This document shows, piece after piece, positions 16,883-25,646 of a DNA stretch of 64,000 nucleotides; position 1 is the stretch's first letter, and the number at the start of each line of letters is the position of its first letter. The position numbers and the translations under genes are program-made. The notes beneath the pieces were generated by a model. It did no database searches and had not been told where the DNA came from. It saw only the letters and a program-made list of their open reading frames with translations. Source of the DNA: an uncultured Christensenella sp. (GTDB taxonomy: Bacteria > Bacillota > Clostridia > Christensenellales > Pumilibacteraceae); NCBI GenBank assembly GCA_910579205.1, contig CAJTTD010000001.1, forward strand, positions 62,001 to 126,000, read 5' to 3'.

Positions 16883-16913
16883 AAAAAAAATTCGGACTAT
16901 TTTGTCCGAATTT
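16883..16913 (-). terminator. Terminator-like hairpin in the spoIIAA leader
   Basis: The minus-strand RNA forms AAATTCGGAC-AAAATA-GTCCGAATTT, a perfect 10-pair stem followed by eight Ts, about 30 bases before the spoIIAA ATG. It lies downstream of a putative promoter and after a separate rny terminator, so it could be an attenuator or a second insulating terminator. Confidence 0.7.
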
Positions 16914-16928
16914 AGCGCAATTGATCGC

Positions 16929-16959
16929 AGTATAGCGAAGATGCGTTGCCGCGTATCAA
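16929..16959 (-). promoter_or_regulatory. Putative promoter of spoIIA (long spacer)
   Basis: On the minus strand TTGATA (16954-16959) and TATACT (16929-16934) are spaced by 19 bases, longer than ideal. A sigma-H promoter would be expected for spoIIA, but I could not find a convincing AGGA...GAAT pair. Confidence 0.35.
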
Positions 16960-16998
16960 CTGATGTTTGACATATCAACTTAAATATTCAAATCAAAG

Positions 16999-17030
16999 AA
17001 AAAAGACGGCAATACCTCATCGCCGTCTTT
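16999..17030 (-). terminator. Rho-independent terminator after rny
   Basis: The minus-strand RNA forms AAAGACGGC...GCCGTCTTT (9 perfect pairs, 11-base loop) followed by six Ts, 23 bases past the rny stop. Confidence 0.85.
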
Positions 17031-17052
17031 ATGTTTGTTTCTTGAATAATTA

Positions 17053-18633
17053 CTATTTAGCGTATTCTACCGCTCTCGTCTCTCGGATAACATTTACTTT
17101 TATCTGTCCGGGGTACTGCATGTCTTGCTCTATCTGTTTAGCTATTTCTTTTGACATATACATAGCTTTTACATCGTCGATAACATCTGGTTTAACGATT
17201 ATGCGCACTTCTCTGCCCGCTTGTACGGCAAAAGACTTTTCCACGCCTTCGTAGCTGTTGGCTATTTCTTCGAGCTTCTCAAGACGCTTTACGTAATTGT
17301 CGAGCGACTCTCTGCGTGCGCCGGGACGCGCGCCCGATATAGCGTCCGAACATTGAACTATTATCGCCTCTATGGTTTCGGGTTCGACGTCGTTATGGTG
17401 CGCCGCTATGCAATGTACGACGCCTTTGTTTTCTTTATACTTTTTAGCAACATCCACGCCTATCGAAACGTGTGTACCGTCTATCTCGTGGTCGAGCGCT
17501 TTTCCTATATCGTGCAAAAGTCCGGCGCGTTTGCACAGAGCTACGTCCGCTCCAAGCTCCGCAGCCATAACGCCCGCCAAATTGGATACCTCTATGGAGT
17601 GGCGCAAAACATTTTGACCGTAACTCGTTCTAAAGCGCAGTCTGCCCAATATTTTGACAAGTTCGGGATTGAGACCGAAAACACCCGTTTCATACATGGC
17701 GTTTTCGCCCGCTTCCTTTACCTTGACGTCCACTTCTTTTTTGGCTTTTTCTACGAGATCTTCTATACGTCCCGGATGTATGCGTCCGTCGCCTATGAGC
17801 TTTTCGAGCGCTATGCGCGCGATCTCGCGCCGTATAGGGTCGAAGCAAGACAACACAACGGCTTCGGGAGTATCGTCGATAATAAGATCGCAGCCCGTAG
17901 CCGTTTCGAGCGCGCGAATGTTTCTGCCCTCTCTACCGATTATACGACCTTTCATCTCGTCGTTAGGCAAAGCTACGGTGGATACCGTAATCTCCGCGCT
18001 ATGATCTACGGCACAACGCTGGACTGCAAGCGATACGATTTTTTTTGCGCGCTTGTCCGCCTCTTCTTTTGCTTCGGCGTCTATTTCGCGTACCATTTTA
18101 GCCGCATCGTGCTTTGCTTCGTCGCGTATCGCGTCTATCAACTGACTTTTTGCCTCGTCCTTAGACATGCCCGCAACGTGCTGCAATTCGTCCAACATTT
18201 TATCGTGGGCGCTGTCCAATTCGGACTTTATCCTATCCGCGTCAGCCTGCTTTTGCAAAAGAATGTTGCGTTGATGTTCGAGATCTTCCGACTTTTTATC
18301 GAGCGCCGATTCTTTTTTGTCCAAATTTTCTTCTCTTTGCAGTATGCGCTGCTCCGATCTCGATATATTGGACTGTTTTTCACGCAATTCTCTTTCCATT
18401 GCGCTACGTTCTTTTTCCAGCTCTTCTTTAGCTTCTCGCGACGCAGTCTTACGCATTTCTTTAACTTCGTTGACCGCATCTTCGACCATTTTGTTAGCAG
18501 CTTGTTTAGCTACGCCGAGTTTTTTGCTTTGGTAAAAATGGAATACCGCAATGCCTATGACAGCGCCGACTATCAAACCGATTATAGGCAAAACTATATA
18601 CAAAACAGTTGCCGTACTTGACAGTATGGTCAT
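17053..18633 (-). CDS. rny: Ribonuclease Y
   Basis: A 526-residue endoribonuclease that starts bulk mRNA decay at the membrane. It has one N-terminal transmembrane helix (about residues 10-30), a long charged coiled coil (about 35-200), a KH RNA-binding domain with MKGRIIGREGRNIRALE, and an HD domain with HDIGKALDHE. Length agrees with the family (about 520). AAGGAGG precedes the ATG. The gene is monocistronic between a promoter at 18728-18756 and the terminator at 16999-17030. Confidence 0.97.
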   Translation of the reverse strand: MTILSSTATVLYIVLPIIGLIVGAVIGIAVFHFYQSKKLGVAKQAANKMVEDAVNEVKEMRKTASREAKEELEKERSAMERELREKQSNISRSEQRILQREENLDKKESALDKKSEDLEHQRNILLQKQADADRIKSELDSAHDKMLDELQHVAGMSKDEAKSQLIDAIRDEAKHDAAKMVREIDAEAKEEADKRAKKIVSLAVQRCAVDHSAEITVSTVALPNDEMKGRIIGREGRNIRALETATGCDLIIDDTPEAVVLSCFDPIRREIARIALEKLIGDGRIHPGRIEDLVEKAKKEVDVKVKEAGENAMYETGVFGLNPELVKILGRLRFRTSYGQNVLRHSIEVSNLAGVMAAELGADVALCKRAGLLHDIGKALDHEIDGTHVSIGVDVAKKYKENKGVVHCIAAHHNDVEPETIEAIIVQCSDAISGARPGARRESLDNYVKRLEKLEEIANSYEGVEKSFAVQAGREVRIIVKPDVIDDVKAMYMSKEIAKQIEQDMQYPGQIKVNVIRETRAVEYAK

Positions 18634-18727
18634 AATATCCTCCTTATGATATTGTGAATTATTTTAGGCTGTCGATCATTCAGAACCGACAACTCGAAAT
18701 CTATCACGGTGTTGATACACCTTTATA

Positions 18728-18756
18728 ATAGTAGCATAAAACACGTGATTAGTCAA
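18728..18756 (-). promoter_or_regulatory. Sigma-A-type promoter of rny
   Basis: Minus-strand TTGACT (18751-18756), a 17-base spacer, and TACTAT (18728-18733), followed by a leader of about 90 bases before the rny start. Confidence 0.65.
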
Positions 18757-18762
18757 GTGATA

Positions 18763-19506
18763 TCAATGACGAAATTCGCTGATATTTTGCGTGCGCTTAT
18801 CTAATACGGGACGCTCGGGCACAGATGCAAACGTCAAAACATACACCACTTTAGCGCCGGACTTTTTGAGTATTTTAGCGCACTCGTTTACCGTAGAACC
18901 CGTTGTCATAACATCATCTATCAGTACGATATGCTCGGGAACTTGGGTTACGGCAGCGAATGCGCCGACTAAGTTATTAATGCGCGCGTCTCTATCCAAC
19001 TTCGCTTGATTTGGAGTACTGCGCACTTTGCTTAACAAAGGAATGCACGGCGTAGTTGTACGCGCCGCAAGCGATCTTGCAATTAGTTCGGCTTGATTGT
19101 AACCACGCTGTCTTTGCCGTTTTTTATGCATGGGAACAAACGTGAAGCAGTCAATGCTCCAATCGGCAAACAACAAAGTGTCCAGCATATACTCGCTCAT
19201 CGGATCGGCAAGATATTTTGCCGATCCGTATTTTAACCGCCAAATTATGTTCTTGGCGCAACCGTCGTAATTTACGGAAGACCGCGCTTCGTCGAAATAC
19301 AAAACCGTGTCCGAACATTCACCGCAATAATCGCCTATCCCGACTTTATGCCGCCCGCACCTGATACAATAATTTTCGTTAAGCTCAAACGAACAATCAT
19401 CACACAAGCCGTAACGATTGGGATGCATTTCCTTGCCGCAGACGATACATTTAACGTCCGACGGATACAGCGTCTGCAATATTTCGCTTAATACGTGCCG
19501 TTTCAA
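18763..19506 (-). CDS. ComF family protein (amidophosphoribosyltransferase-like)
   Basis: A 247-residue protein with an N-terminal double zinc ribbon (CIVCGKEM...CDDC, CIRCGRH...CGEC) and a C-terminal phosphoribosyltransferase domain with the PRPP loop VLIDDVMTTGSTVNEC. ComF/ComFC proteins take part in DNA uptake during natural transformation and in DNA repair. Other com genes are not seen nearby apart from the dCMP deaminase, so the process cannot be fixed. The start overlaps the ackA stop by 4 bases. Confidence 0.88.
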   Translation of the reverse strand: MKRHVLSEILQTLYPSDVKCIVCGKEMHPNRYGLCDDCSFELNENYCIRCGRHKVGIGDYCGECSDTVLYFDEARSSVNYDGCAKNIIWRLKYGSAKYLADPMSEYMLDTLLFADWSIDCFTFVPMHKKRQRQRGYNQAELIARSLAARTTTPCIPLLSKVRSTPNQAKLDRDARINNLVGAFAAVTQVPEHIVLIDDVMTTGSTVNECAKILKKSGAKVVYVLTFASVPERPVLDKRTQNISEFRH

Positions 19507-20693
19507 TCGTCTTTATGTTTCAATGTTTCGCGAGCTATATAAAGTTCTTCGTTAGTGGGAATAATAAAGACTTTTACTTTGGATTTCGTAGAACCGATCT
19601 CGAACTCCGTATCGCGCGGCACGTTTTTGTTGAGTTTACTATCCAGCTCGACGCCCAAAAACTCCATGTCTTTGCAAACAGCTTCGCGCACGCAAACCGT
19701 ATGCTCGCCGATACCACCCGTAAACACAAGGCAGTCCAGTCCGCCCATAGCAGCAGCGTAAGACCCGACGTATTTTTTTACGCGATAACTGAACATATCG
19801 ATCGCGAGTTTAGCACGCTCGTTACCGTTTTCCATAGCGGTTTCGAGATCGCGGAAATCAGAACTGACGCCGCTTATACCCTTAACGCCGCATTTGTTAT
19901 TCAAATAACTTGTCATTTGGTGAACGTCGTAACCTTTTTTGCTCATAAGATATTCGAGCACCGCGGGATCGAGATCGCCGCTACGCGTTCCCATTATAAG
20001 CCCTTCGAGCGGAGTAAGTCCCATGGACGTATCTACGCACTTGCCGTTTTTGACCGCGCTTATGCTCGCGCCGTTACCTAAGTGGCAAACTACCGTTTTG
20101 ATATTTTTGCTGCCCATAAGCTCCGACGCTCTGCCGGAAACATACGCATGGCTCGAACCGTGAAAACCGTACTTGCGCACCTTGTACTTTTTGTAATCGT
20201 CATAATCAATGCCGTACATATACGCATAATCGGGCATTGTAGAATGGAACGTGGTATCGAATACCGCTACCATCGGCGCATCGGGCATGACTTCTCTGCA
20301 CGCCTTTATACCCATTATATTAGGCGGCATGTGGAGAGGCCCGAGGTCCACGTTCGATTCTATGGTTTTAAGGGTCTTAGGCGTTATAAGCACCGAATCA
20401 TTGAAATCTTCGGCGGAATGGAGCACTCTGTGTCCTACCGCAGCTATCTCCGACATAGAGGCAATAACGCCGTGATCGGGGCTGACAAGAGCGTCTAAAA
20501 CGAGTTTGATAGCCTCTTTGTGAGTAGGCATGGGCGCTTGAAAGCTAACCTTCTTTTGACCATTATGCGTTAATGTCGAACCGTCCATACCTATGCGTTC
20601 GCATACGCCTTTCGATAAAACCGCTTCCGTATCTGTTTCGATAAGCTGATACTTTAGCGATGAACTGCCTGCATTTATAACGAGAATTTTCAT
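19503..20693 (-). CDS. ackA: Acetate kinase
   Basis: A 396-residue acetate kinase converting acetyl phosphate and ADP to acetate and ATP, the last step of substrate-level ATP formation in fermenters. Family signatures include KILVINAGSSSLKYQ at the start, KYGFHGSSHAYVS, and VCHLGNGASI. The ATG at 20693 (22 nt upstream: AAAGGAGA) is the family start; the frame opens 23 codons earlier without matching sequence. A phosphotransacetylase gene is not adjacent. It is followed by the overlapping comF. Confidence 0.96.
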   Translation of the reverse strand: MKILVINAGSSSLKYQLIETDTEAVLSKGVCERIGMDGSTLTHNGQKKVSFQAPMPTHKEAIKLVLDALVSPDHGVIASMSEIAAVGHRVLHSAEDFNDSVLITPKTLKTIESNVDLGPLHMPPNIMGIKACREVMPDAPMVAVFDTTFHSTMPDYAYMYGIDYDDYKKYKVRKYGFHGSSHAYVSGRASELMGSKNIKTVVCHLGNGASISAVKNGKCVDTSMGLTPLEGLIMGTRSGDLDPAVLEYLMSKKGYDVHQMTSYLNNKCGVKGISGVSSDFRDLETAMENGNERAKLAIDMFSYRVKKYVGSYAAAMGGLDCLVFTGGIGEHTVCVREAVCKDMEFLGVELDSKLNKNVPRDTEFEIGSTKSKVKVFIIPTNEELYIARETLKHKDD

Positions 20694-20726
20694 ATTCTTT
20701 TCGATCTCCTTTTGTACTGAATTTCG

Positions 20727-20755
20727 ATCATAAATCGACCGTAGATATTTTTCAA
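20727..20755 (-). promoter_or_regulatory. Sigma-A-type promoter of ackA-comF
   Basis: Minus-strand TTGAAA (20750-20755), 17-base spacer, TATGAT (20727-20732), about 30 bases ahead of the acetate kinase start. Confidence 0.55.
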
Positions 20756-20811
20756 CCGACACTGCGGCATTTTACTGTAGTTAAACCTATATGATATCAA
20801 AACGCAAATAA

Positions 20812-20830
20812 CCGCCGAATCATTCGGCGG
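20812..20830 (-). terminator. Terminator hairpin after dnaJ
   Basis: A perfect 8-pair stem CCGCCGAA-TGA-TTCGGCGG on the minus strand, 20 bases past dnaJ, followed by TTATTTGCGTTTT. The T-run is interrupted, so termination may be partial. Confidence 0.65.
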
Positions 20831-20849
20831 AATTTGCTGCTTGCTATTT

Positions 20850-21959
20850 TTATTTTTTCATAAACTCGCGAGATTTATCATACTGTTCGGGTTTTAAACT
20901 CTCGTGAAGTTCCTTTATAGATTGCTTTTGATCCTTTGTCAAGTTTCTCGGCAACTCTATATCTATAGTTACGAGAAGATCTCCTTTTAACCCTTTCTTG
21001 GGATTTTCGAGACCTTGCTCTTTGAGTTTGAACGTCATACCGCTCTGCGTGCCTTCGGGCAACGGGAATGCTATCTTATTGCCTTTAAGCGTAGGGACCA
21101 ACACTTTGTCGCCCAATAACGCTTGCGTGAACGTTACGGGTATATCCACCAATAGATCCAAACCTTTACGCTTGAACATTTTGTGCGGAAGCACGGTAAG
21201 AGTCAATATCAAATTGCCTGCTTTATTTCCCGACCGCGTTCTTTCGCCTTCGCCGGGTATGGTCATTATCTGATTGGGCTCTACTCCGGGCGGGAATGTT
21301 ATGCGCAGATTGGAATTTTTGCGCATCGATCCGCGTCCGCCGCACGTAGGACAAGGTTCTTTGATTATTTTACCGCTGCCGTCGCAAACGTTACACGGCT
21401 TCATGCTGACCACTCTGCCGAACGGAGTTTCTTGAGCATAACGGACTTTACCCGTTCCGCCGCAATTAGTACACTTGATATACTGCGTTCCGTTTTTCGC
21501 GCCCGTACCGCGGCATGCCGAACATGATTCAAAACGATTGACTGTGATTTCTTTCTGCGTTCCGTAAGCGGCTTCTTCAAACGTCAGAGTTACGTTTAAA
21601 CTTATGTCGCCGCCGCTGCCGCCCGCATGACCTTCGCCGCCGCGAGGATCGTTGTTGAACATATTGACAAAATCGTCAAAAAAGCTCCCGCCGCGCTGAC
21701 CGCCTTGTCTTTGACCGCCGCCGAAGCCCGCGCCGCTTGCTCCGCCGCCCGCTTGAGCAGCATCGTATTCCGCGCGTTTTTGAGTATCCGATAGGGTTTC
21801 GTACGCCTCGTTGATCTCTTTGAATTTATTGGCTGCAGCCTCGTCGCCGGGATGCAAGTCGGGATGATATTGACGCGCAAGCTTGCGGAAAGCCGATTTT
21901 ATCTCGTCTTCCGAAGCCGTCTTCGATATTCCCAACGTTTCGTAATAACTTTTAGCCAT
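20850..21959 (-). CDS. dnaJ: Chaperone DnaJ (Hsp40)
   Basis: A 369-residue type I DnaJ. It has a J domain with HPD in YHPDLHPGD (about residue 32), a Gly-rich linker (about 75-110), four CxxCxGxG zinc repeats (starting CSACRGTG, CTNCGGTG, CNVCDGSG, CPTCGGRG) and C-terminal substrate-binding domains. It stimulates DnaK ATPase and delivers unfolded clients. It is the last gene of the hrcA operon, separated from dnaK by a 110-base gap with a strong hairpin. Confidence 0.98.
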   Translation of the reverse strand: MAKSYYETLGISKTASEDEIKSAFRKLARQYHPDLHPGDEAAANKFKEINEAYETLSDTQKRAEYDAAQAGGGASGAGFGGGQRQGGQRGGSFFDDFVNMFNNDPRGGEGHAGGSGGDISLNVTLTFEEAAYGTQKEITVNRFESCSACRGTGAKNGTQYIKCTNCGGTGKVRYAQETPFGRVVSMKPCNVCDGSGKIIKEPCPTCGGRGSMRKNSNLRITFPPGVEPNQIMTIPGEGERTRSGNKAGNLILTLTVLPHKMFKRKGLDLLVDIPVTFTQALLGDKVLVPTLKGNKIAFPLPEGTQSGMTFKLKEQGLENPKKGLKGDLLVTIDIELPRNLTKDQKQSIKELHESLKPEQYDKSREFMKK

Positions 21960-21969
21960 ACACTACTCC

Positions 21970-21985
21970 GCGACAACATTGTCGC
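21970..21985 (-). promoter_or_regulatory. Hairpin next to the dnaJ Shine-Dalgarno sequence
   Basis: The perfect inverted repeat GCGACAA-TG-TTGTCGC touches the CGGAG ribosome-binding site (complement at 21966-21970) of dnaJ. It could modulate ribosome access, for example with temperature; this is inference. Confidence 0.4.
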
Positions 21986-22011
21986 AATGATAGAACTGTT
22001 TCGACAAAAGC

Positions 22012-22052
22012 CGAATAACCCCGCACGCTTTTATGCGCACGGGCGTTATTCG
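22012..22052 (-). promoter_or_regulatory. Large RNA hairpin in the dnaK-dnaJ gap
   Basis: Minus-strand RNA folds as CGAATAAC, a one-base bulge, then CCCGTGCGC paired with GCGTGCGGG and closing GTTATTCG (17 pairs, loop ATAAAA). Two pairs are G-U, so the stem is intact only in the RNA of the coding direction. The following GCTTTT is too weak for a strong terminator; an mRNA-processing or stability element, or partial attenuator, is likely. Confidence 0.6.
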
Positions 22053-22069
22053 TACAATATCGATCGATA

Positions 22070-23875
22070 TCAGTTGTTTCCGTCGTCTACTATTTCCGCA
22101 TCGTCAACTACGATGTCGTCTTGCGGCGGCGGAGTTGCGCCGTTTTCATAAAGCTTGGAGAATATGCTGTTGGAAAGCTTTTGCAACGTTTCTACGGCGT
22201 CGCGGATAGCTTCGATGTCTTCGGTCTTTAATACCTCTTTGACATTGACCATCTCTTTATTGAGTTCGTCCTTGTCTTCTGCGGTAATGGTATCGCCGTT
22301 TTCGCGCAAGAACTTTTCTATAGAGAACACAAGCATATCCGCTTGGTTTTTAGCGTCTACTATCTCTTTGCGCTTGTTGTCCTCGTCCGCAAACATTTCG
22401 GCATCTTTTATAGCCTGCTGTATCTGCGATTCGGTGAGGTTTGTGGAAGCGGTAACAGTAACGCGTTGCTCTTTGCCCGTTCCCTTATCCTTAGCCGATA
22501 CGTGCACTATGCCGTTAGCGTCAATGTCGAACGAAACCTCGATCTGAGGAACGCCGCGCGGTGCGGGAGGGATACCGCCGAGCTCGAAGCGCGCAAGCGT
22601 TTTGTTGTGCGCCGCGATCTCGCGTTCACCTTGCAATACGTGAATATCGACAGACGGCTGATTGTCGGTCGCAGTGGAGAATACTTGCGACTTTTTGGTA
22701 GGTATGGTCGTGTTTCTCGGAATAAGTTTGGTGAATATTCCGCCGACCGTTTCAATACCGAGCGACAAAGGAGTAACGTCGAGAAGGAGCACGTCTTTGA
22801 CTTCGCCCGCAAGAACGCCGCCTTGTATAGCCGCGCCGACCGCAACGCATTCGTCGGGGTTGATACCCTTGAAAGGCTCTTTGCCCGAAAGCTTGCGCAC
22901 GGCTTCGCCGACAGCGGGTATACGAGTAGATCCGCCGACCATTATAACTTTGTCTATGTCGTTATTTGTATAGCCCGCGTCCGCCATAGCCTTTTTGGTA
23001 AGCTCTATCGTGCGGTCTATAAGTTTTGCGGAAAGCGCTTCGAACTTGGCGCGCGTGATCTCGTATTCCAAGTGCAAAGGACCGGCGTTGCTCGACGTGA
23101 TGAACGGCAAACTGACGGTCGTCTTTTGCATACCGGAAAGGTCTATCTTCGCCTTTTCTGCCGCTTCTTTAAGACGCTGCATAGCCATGCGGTCTTTGCT
23201 GAGATCTATGCCGTTGTCGTTTTTGAACTGCGTGATCAAATAATCGATGATAACTTGGTCAAAGTCGTCGCCGCCCAGGTGCGTGTCGCCCGAAGTAGCT
23301 ATAACTTCGAATACGCCGTCACCTATCTCCAAAATGGATATATCGAACGTACCGCCGCCAAGGTCGAATATAAACACCTTTTGGCTCGCGTTTTGTCCTT
23401 TATCGAGACCGTAAGCAAGCGCCGCCGCCGTAGGCTCGTTGATTATACGCAAAACATCAAGACCGGCAATACGACCTGCGTCTTTGGTAGCTTGACGCTG
23501 CGAGTCGTTAAAGTATGCGGGAACGGTGATGACAGCTTGGCTTACAGTCTCGCCGAGATACGTTTCGGCGTCTTTCTTGAGCTTAGTCAAGATCATTGCC
23601 GATATTTCTTGCGGCGAATAGTCCTTGTTGTCGATACGCACTTTTTTGGAAGTACCCATATCGCGCTTTATCGAAATAATTGTTCTGTCGGGATTGGCTA
23701 CGGCTTGACGCTTGGCAACTTGACCGACAAGACGCTCGCCGTCTTTAGCAAAACCGACGACAGACGGGGTCGTTCTACCGCCTTCGGCGTTAGCTATTAC
23801 GATAGGTTCGCCGCCCTCGAGAACGGATACGCACGAGTTAGTAGTACCTAAGTCGATACCGATGATCTTACCCAT
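22070..23875 (-). CDS. dnaK: Chaperone DnaK (Hsp70)
   Basis: A 601-residue Hsp70. The ATPase domain has GIDLGTTNSCVSVLEGG, IFDLGGGTFDISILEIGDGVFEV and VGGSTRIPAV. The substrate-binding domain follows the linker with LLDVTPLSLGIET, and the helical lid ends in the acidic DDIVVDDAEIVDDGNN tail. It refolds and protects proteins in an ATP cycle with DnaJ and GrpE. A GGAGGA site lies before the ATG. Transcription is under HrcA/CIRCE control from upstream of hrcA. Confidence 0.98.
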   Translation of the reverse strand: MGKIIGIDLGTTNSCVSVLEGGEPIVIANAEGGRTTPSVVGFAKDGERLVGQVAKRQAVANPDRTIISIKRDMGTSKKVRIDNKDYSPQEISAMILTKLKKDAETYLGETVSQAVITVPAYFNDSQRQATKDAGRIAGLDVLRIINEPTAAALAYGLDKGQNASQKVFIFDLGGGTFDISILEIGDGVFEVIATSGDTHLGGDDFDQVIIDYLITQFKNDNGIDLSKDRMAMQRLKEAAEKAKIDLSGMQKTTVSLPFITSSNAGPLHLEYEITRAKFEALSAKLIDRTIELTKKAMADAGYTNNDIDKVIMVGGSTRIPAVGEAVRKLSGKEPFKGINPDECVAVGAAIQGGVLAGEVKDVLLLDVTPLSLGIETVGGIFTKLIPRNTTIPTKKSQVFSTATDNQPSVDIHVLQGEREIAAHNKTLARFELGGIPPAPRGVPQIEVSFDIDANGIVHVSAKDKGTGKEQRVTVTASTNLTESQIQQAIKDAEMFADEDNKRKEIVDAKNQADMLVFSIEKFLRENGDTITAEDKDELNKEMVNVKEVLKTEDIEAIRDAVETLQKLSNSIFSKLYENGATPPPQDDIVVDDAEIVDDGNN

Positions 23876-23919
23876 AAAATTAAATCCTCCAAATTGATTA
23901 TTTATAAATTTATATATGC

Positions 23920-24480
23920 TTAGTTGGCGACTCTGACAACGCTGTGTCTGAGTATACGGTCGCCCAATCTGTAGCCCTTGTTATACACCTCTACGACCAT
24001 GTTGACCTTTGAGGGGTCGGTCGTTTTGGTTTGCATGACTGCGTTATGCAAATTCGGATCGAATTGCTCGCCGAGCGCAGGGATCTCTTCCACTCCGAAG
24101 ACAGTAAGGATATCCAGTACTTGACGGTATATCATTTTTACGCCTTCGGCTACCTTTTCATCGGGTATGGTTTGGATCGCTTGCTTCAAAACGTCTAATT
24201 CGGGAATAAGCTTTTCGAGTACGGTGCAAATTCCGTCCTCTTTAAGCTTTTTGTTGTTCTCGTTCATACGCTTGCGGTAATTATCGAAATCTGCTTGCAT
24301 ACGGTTGACTAAGTTCGAGAGTTCTTCGGAACGCGATTTTTCCTTGACGGCTATCGCTTGCGCTATGCTGAGTTGTTGAGACATGGTCGCCACTTGATTT
24401 TGCAGCGCCTTGTACTCTTCTTGCTGCATTTCGACTATAGGCAACTCGCGAGTACGTTCTCTCGTCTTTTCGTCGTTCAT
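23920..24480 (-). CDS. grpE: Nucleotide exchange factor GrpE
   Basis: A 186-residue GrpE with a charged N-terminus, a central coiled coil (about 20-90, with MQADFDNYRKRM) and a C-terminal beta domain ending YKLGDRILRHS-like (here YRLGDRILRHSVVRV). It releases ADP from DnaK. The ATG at 24480 was chosen because GGAGG lies 6 bases before it; the frame is open about 63 codons upstream, inside hrcA, without family similarity. Confidence 0.95.
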   Translation of the reverse strand: MNDEKTRERTRELPIVEMQQEEYKALQNQVATMSQQLSIAQAIAVKEKSRSEELSNLVNRMQADFDNYRKRMNENNKKLKEDGICTVLEKLIPELDVLKQAIQTIPDEKVAEGVKMIYRQVLDILTVFGVEEIPALGEQFDPNLHNAVMQTKTTDPSKVNMVVEVYNKGYRLGDRILRHSVVRVAN

Positions 24481-24502
24481 TATATCCTCCATCCAAATGA
24501 TT

Positions 24503-25594
24503 TTATTCGTTTTCTGTAGGCTCTGCATCATCGCCCGCAGAACTACTATCGGAAATATCTTCCGTGCCGCTTTCTCCCGCGGGCAACATCTGTATTGTCT
24601 TCGACAAATAATCGAGCACAGAGACCACTTTGGAATAATCCATACGAATCGGTCCAATAACGCCCGCATTACCTACCGTAACGCCGTTAATGTTGTAACT
24701 GGCAGTTACTATCGCGCATTCGGGCATACCGTCGCGCAACTCGTTATCTTTACCTATTTTGAAAGAAATGTTCATGTCGTCCGAATTCTGTAACACGGGA
24801 ACAAGTTCCTCTTTCGCGTCCAAAAATTCTAGCATGGCTTTCGCCTTTTGCAAATTGGCGTATTCGGGTTGTTCAAGGATCTTTGCGCTGCCTTCCAATA
24901 CGATATCGGAAAACATTTCCTCATGCGAATAGCTTTTAAGAATACCGAGTATCGTTTTAAAAACGCATTTGTACTCTTTTTTGATCTCTTTTACTATGGT
25001 TTTGGGCTTATTGATCTCGCTGATCTTTCTATTTCCGAAAACCTCGGTTACAAACTTGGACGCTTGCTCGCAATACTCGTCCGTAACTCCGTTGTCGATG
25101 TTGACAGTAGCATCTTTGAGCACGCCTAAATTTGTTACGATAATTATGAGCGCGCTGCTGTCTGTTATCCGCACTATACGGATATTTGTTACAGTCGCCT
25201 CGTCGGCGTTTTGCACATAAGCGACCGACGTGAGATTTGTTATCTCTGAAATGACTTTAGCCGTGTTTTTGAGAACGTCGTCAAGCTCTGTTATTTTTTT
25301 ATTGAAATACCGCTTGACTACTTTAAGTTCAGACCGAGATAGCTTTCTTCGCGGCATCAACTTTTCAACGTACAGCCTATACGCATCCGCAGTAGGTATC
25401 CGCCCCGATGACGTATGCGGCTGAGTAAGATAACCCATCTGCTCGAGTGCCGACATTTCGTTTCGGATAGTTGCGGACGAAAGCATAGGTAAATGCCGAT
25501 CCTTGATCTCGGAACTCGAAACAGGCTGGCAATTTTCTATGTACCCGTCCACTATGGCTTGAAGTATTTTTTCTTTTCTACCCGTCAATCCCAT
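24503..25594 (-). CDS. hrcA: Heat-inducible transcription repressor HrcA
   Basis: A 363-residue HrcA that binds CIRCE and represses class I heat-shock genes, with GroE or DnaK influence in other species. It has an N-terminal winged helix (KEKILQAIVDGYIENCQPVSS, LSSATIRNEMSALEQMGYLTQPHTSSGRIPT) and the downstream GAF-like domain. The ATG at 25594 is preferred. The frame also opens with TTG at 25627, but that codon lies inside the CIRCE operator. The C-terminus carries a 20-residue acidic tail (SGTEDISDSSSAGDD) beyond the usual end. Confidence 0.96.
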   Translation of the reverse strand: MGLTGRKEKILQAIVDGYIENCQPVSSSEIKDRHLPMLSSATIRNEMSALEQMGYLTQPHTSSGRIPTADAYRLYVEKLMPRRKLSRSELKVVKRYFNKKITELDDVLKNTAKVISEITNLTSVAYVQNADEATVTNIRIVRITDSSALIIIVTNLGVLKDATVNIDNGVTDEYCEQASKFVTEVFGNRKISEINKPKTIVKEIKKEYKCVFKTILGILKSYSHEEMFSDIVLEGSAKILEQPEYANLQKAKAMLEFLDAKEELVPVLQNSDDMNISFKIGKDNELRDGMPECAIVTASYNINGVTVGNAGVIGPIRMDYSKVVSVLDYLSKTIQMLPAGESGTEDISDSSSAGDDAEPTENE

Positions 25595-25616
25595 TGCGAA
25601 TAACCGATCGAACTGA

Positions 25617-25643
25617 TTAGCAATCAAAACCTTAGACTGCTAA
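25617..25643 (-). promoter_or_regulatory. CIRCE operator (HrcA binding site)
   Basis: Minus strand TTAGCAGTC-N9-GATTGCTAA, matching the CIRCE consensus TTAGCACTC-N9-GAGTGCTAA at 16 of 18 positions. It lies just downstream of the -10 box, so bound HrcA would block the start of transcription. Confidence 0.93.
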
Positions 25644-25646
25644 ATA

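Noticed and set aside
16960..17000. Sigma-H promoter before spoIIAA
   Set aside because: A GAATAT -10 candidate exists, but no AGGA-type -35 box lies at the right distance.
17221..18621. 466-codon open frame on the plus strand
   Set aside because: Antisense to rny; no plausible protein features.
22343..23851. 502-codon open frame on the plus strand
   Set aside because: Antisense to dnaK, whose protein is unmistakable; codon bias of the sense gene explains the lack of stops.
25594..25627. HrcA start at TTG 25627
   Set aside because: The codon lies inside the CIRCE operator and the HrcA family starts near MGLTGRKEKIL, so ATG 25594 is preferred.
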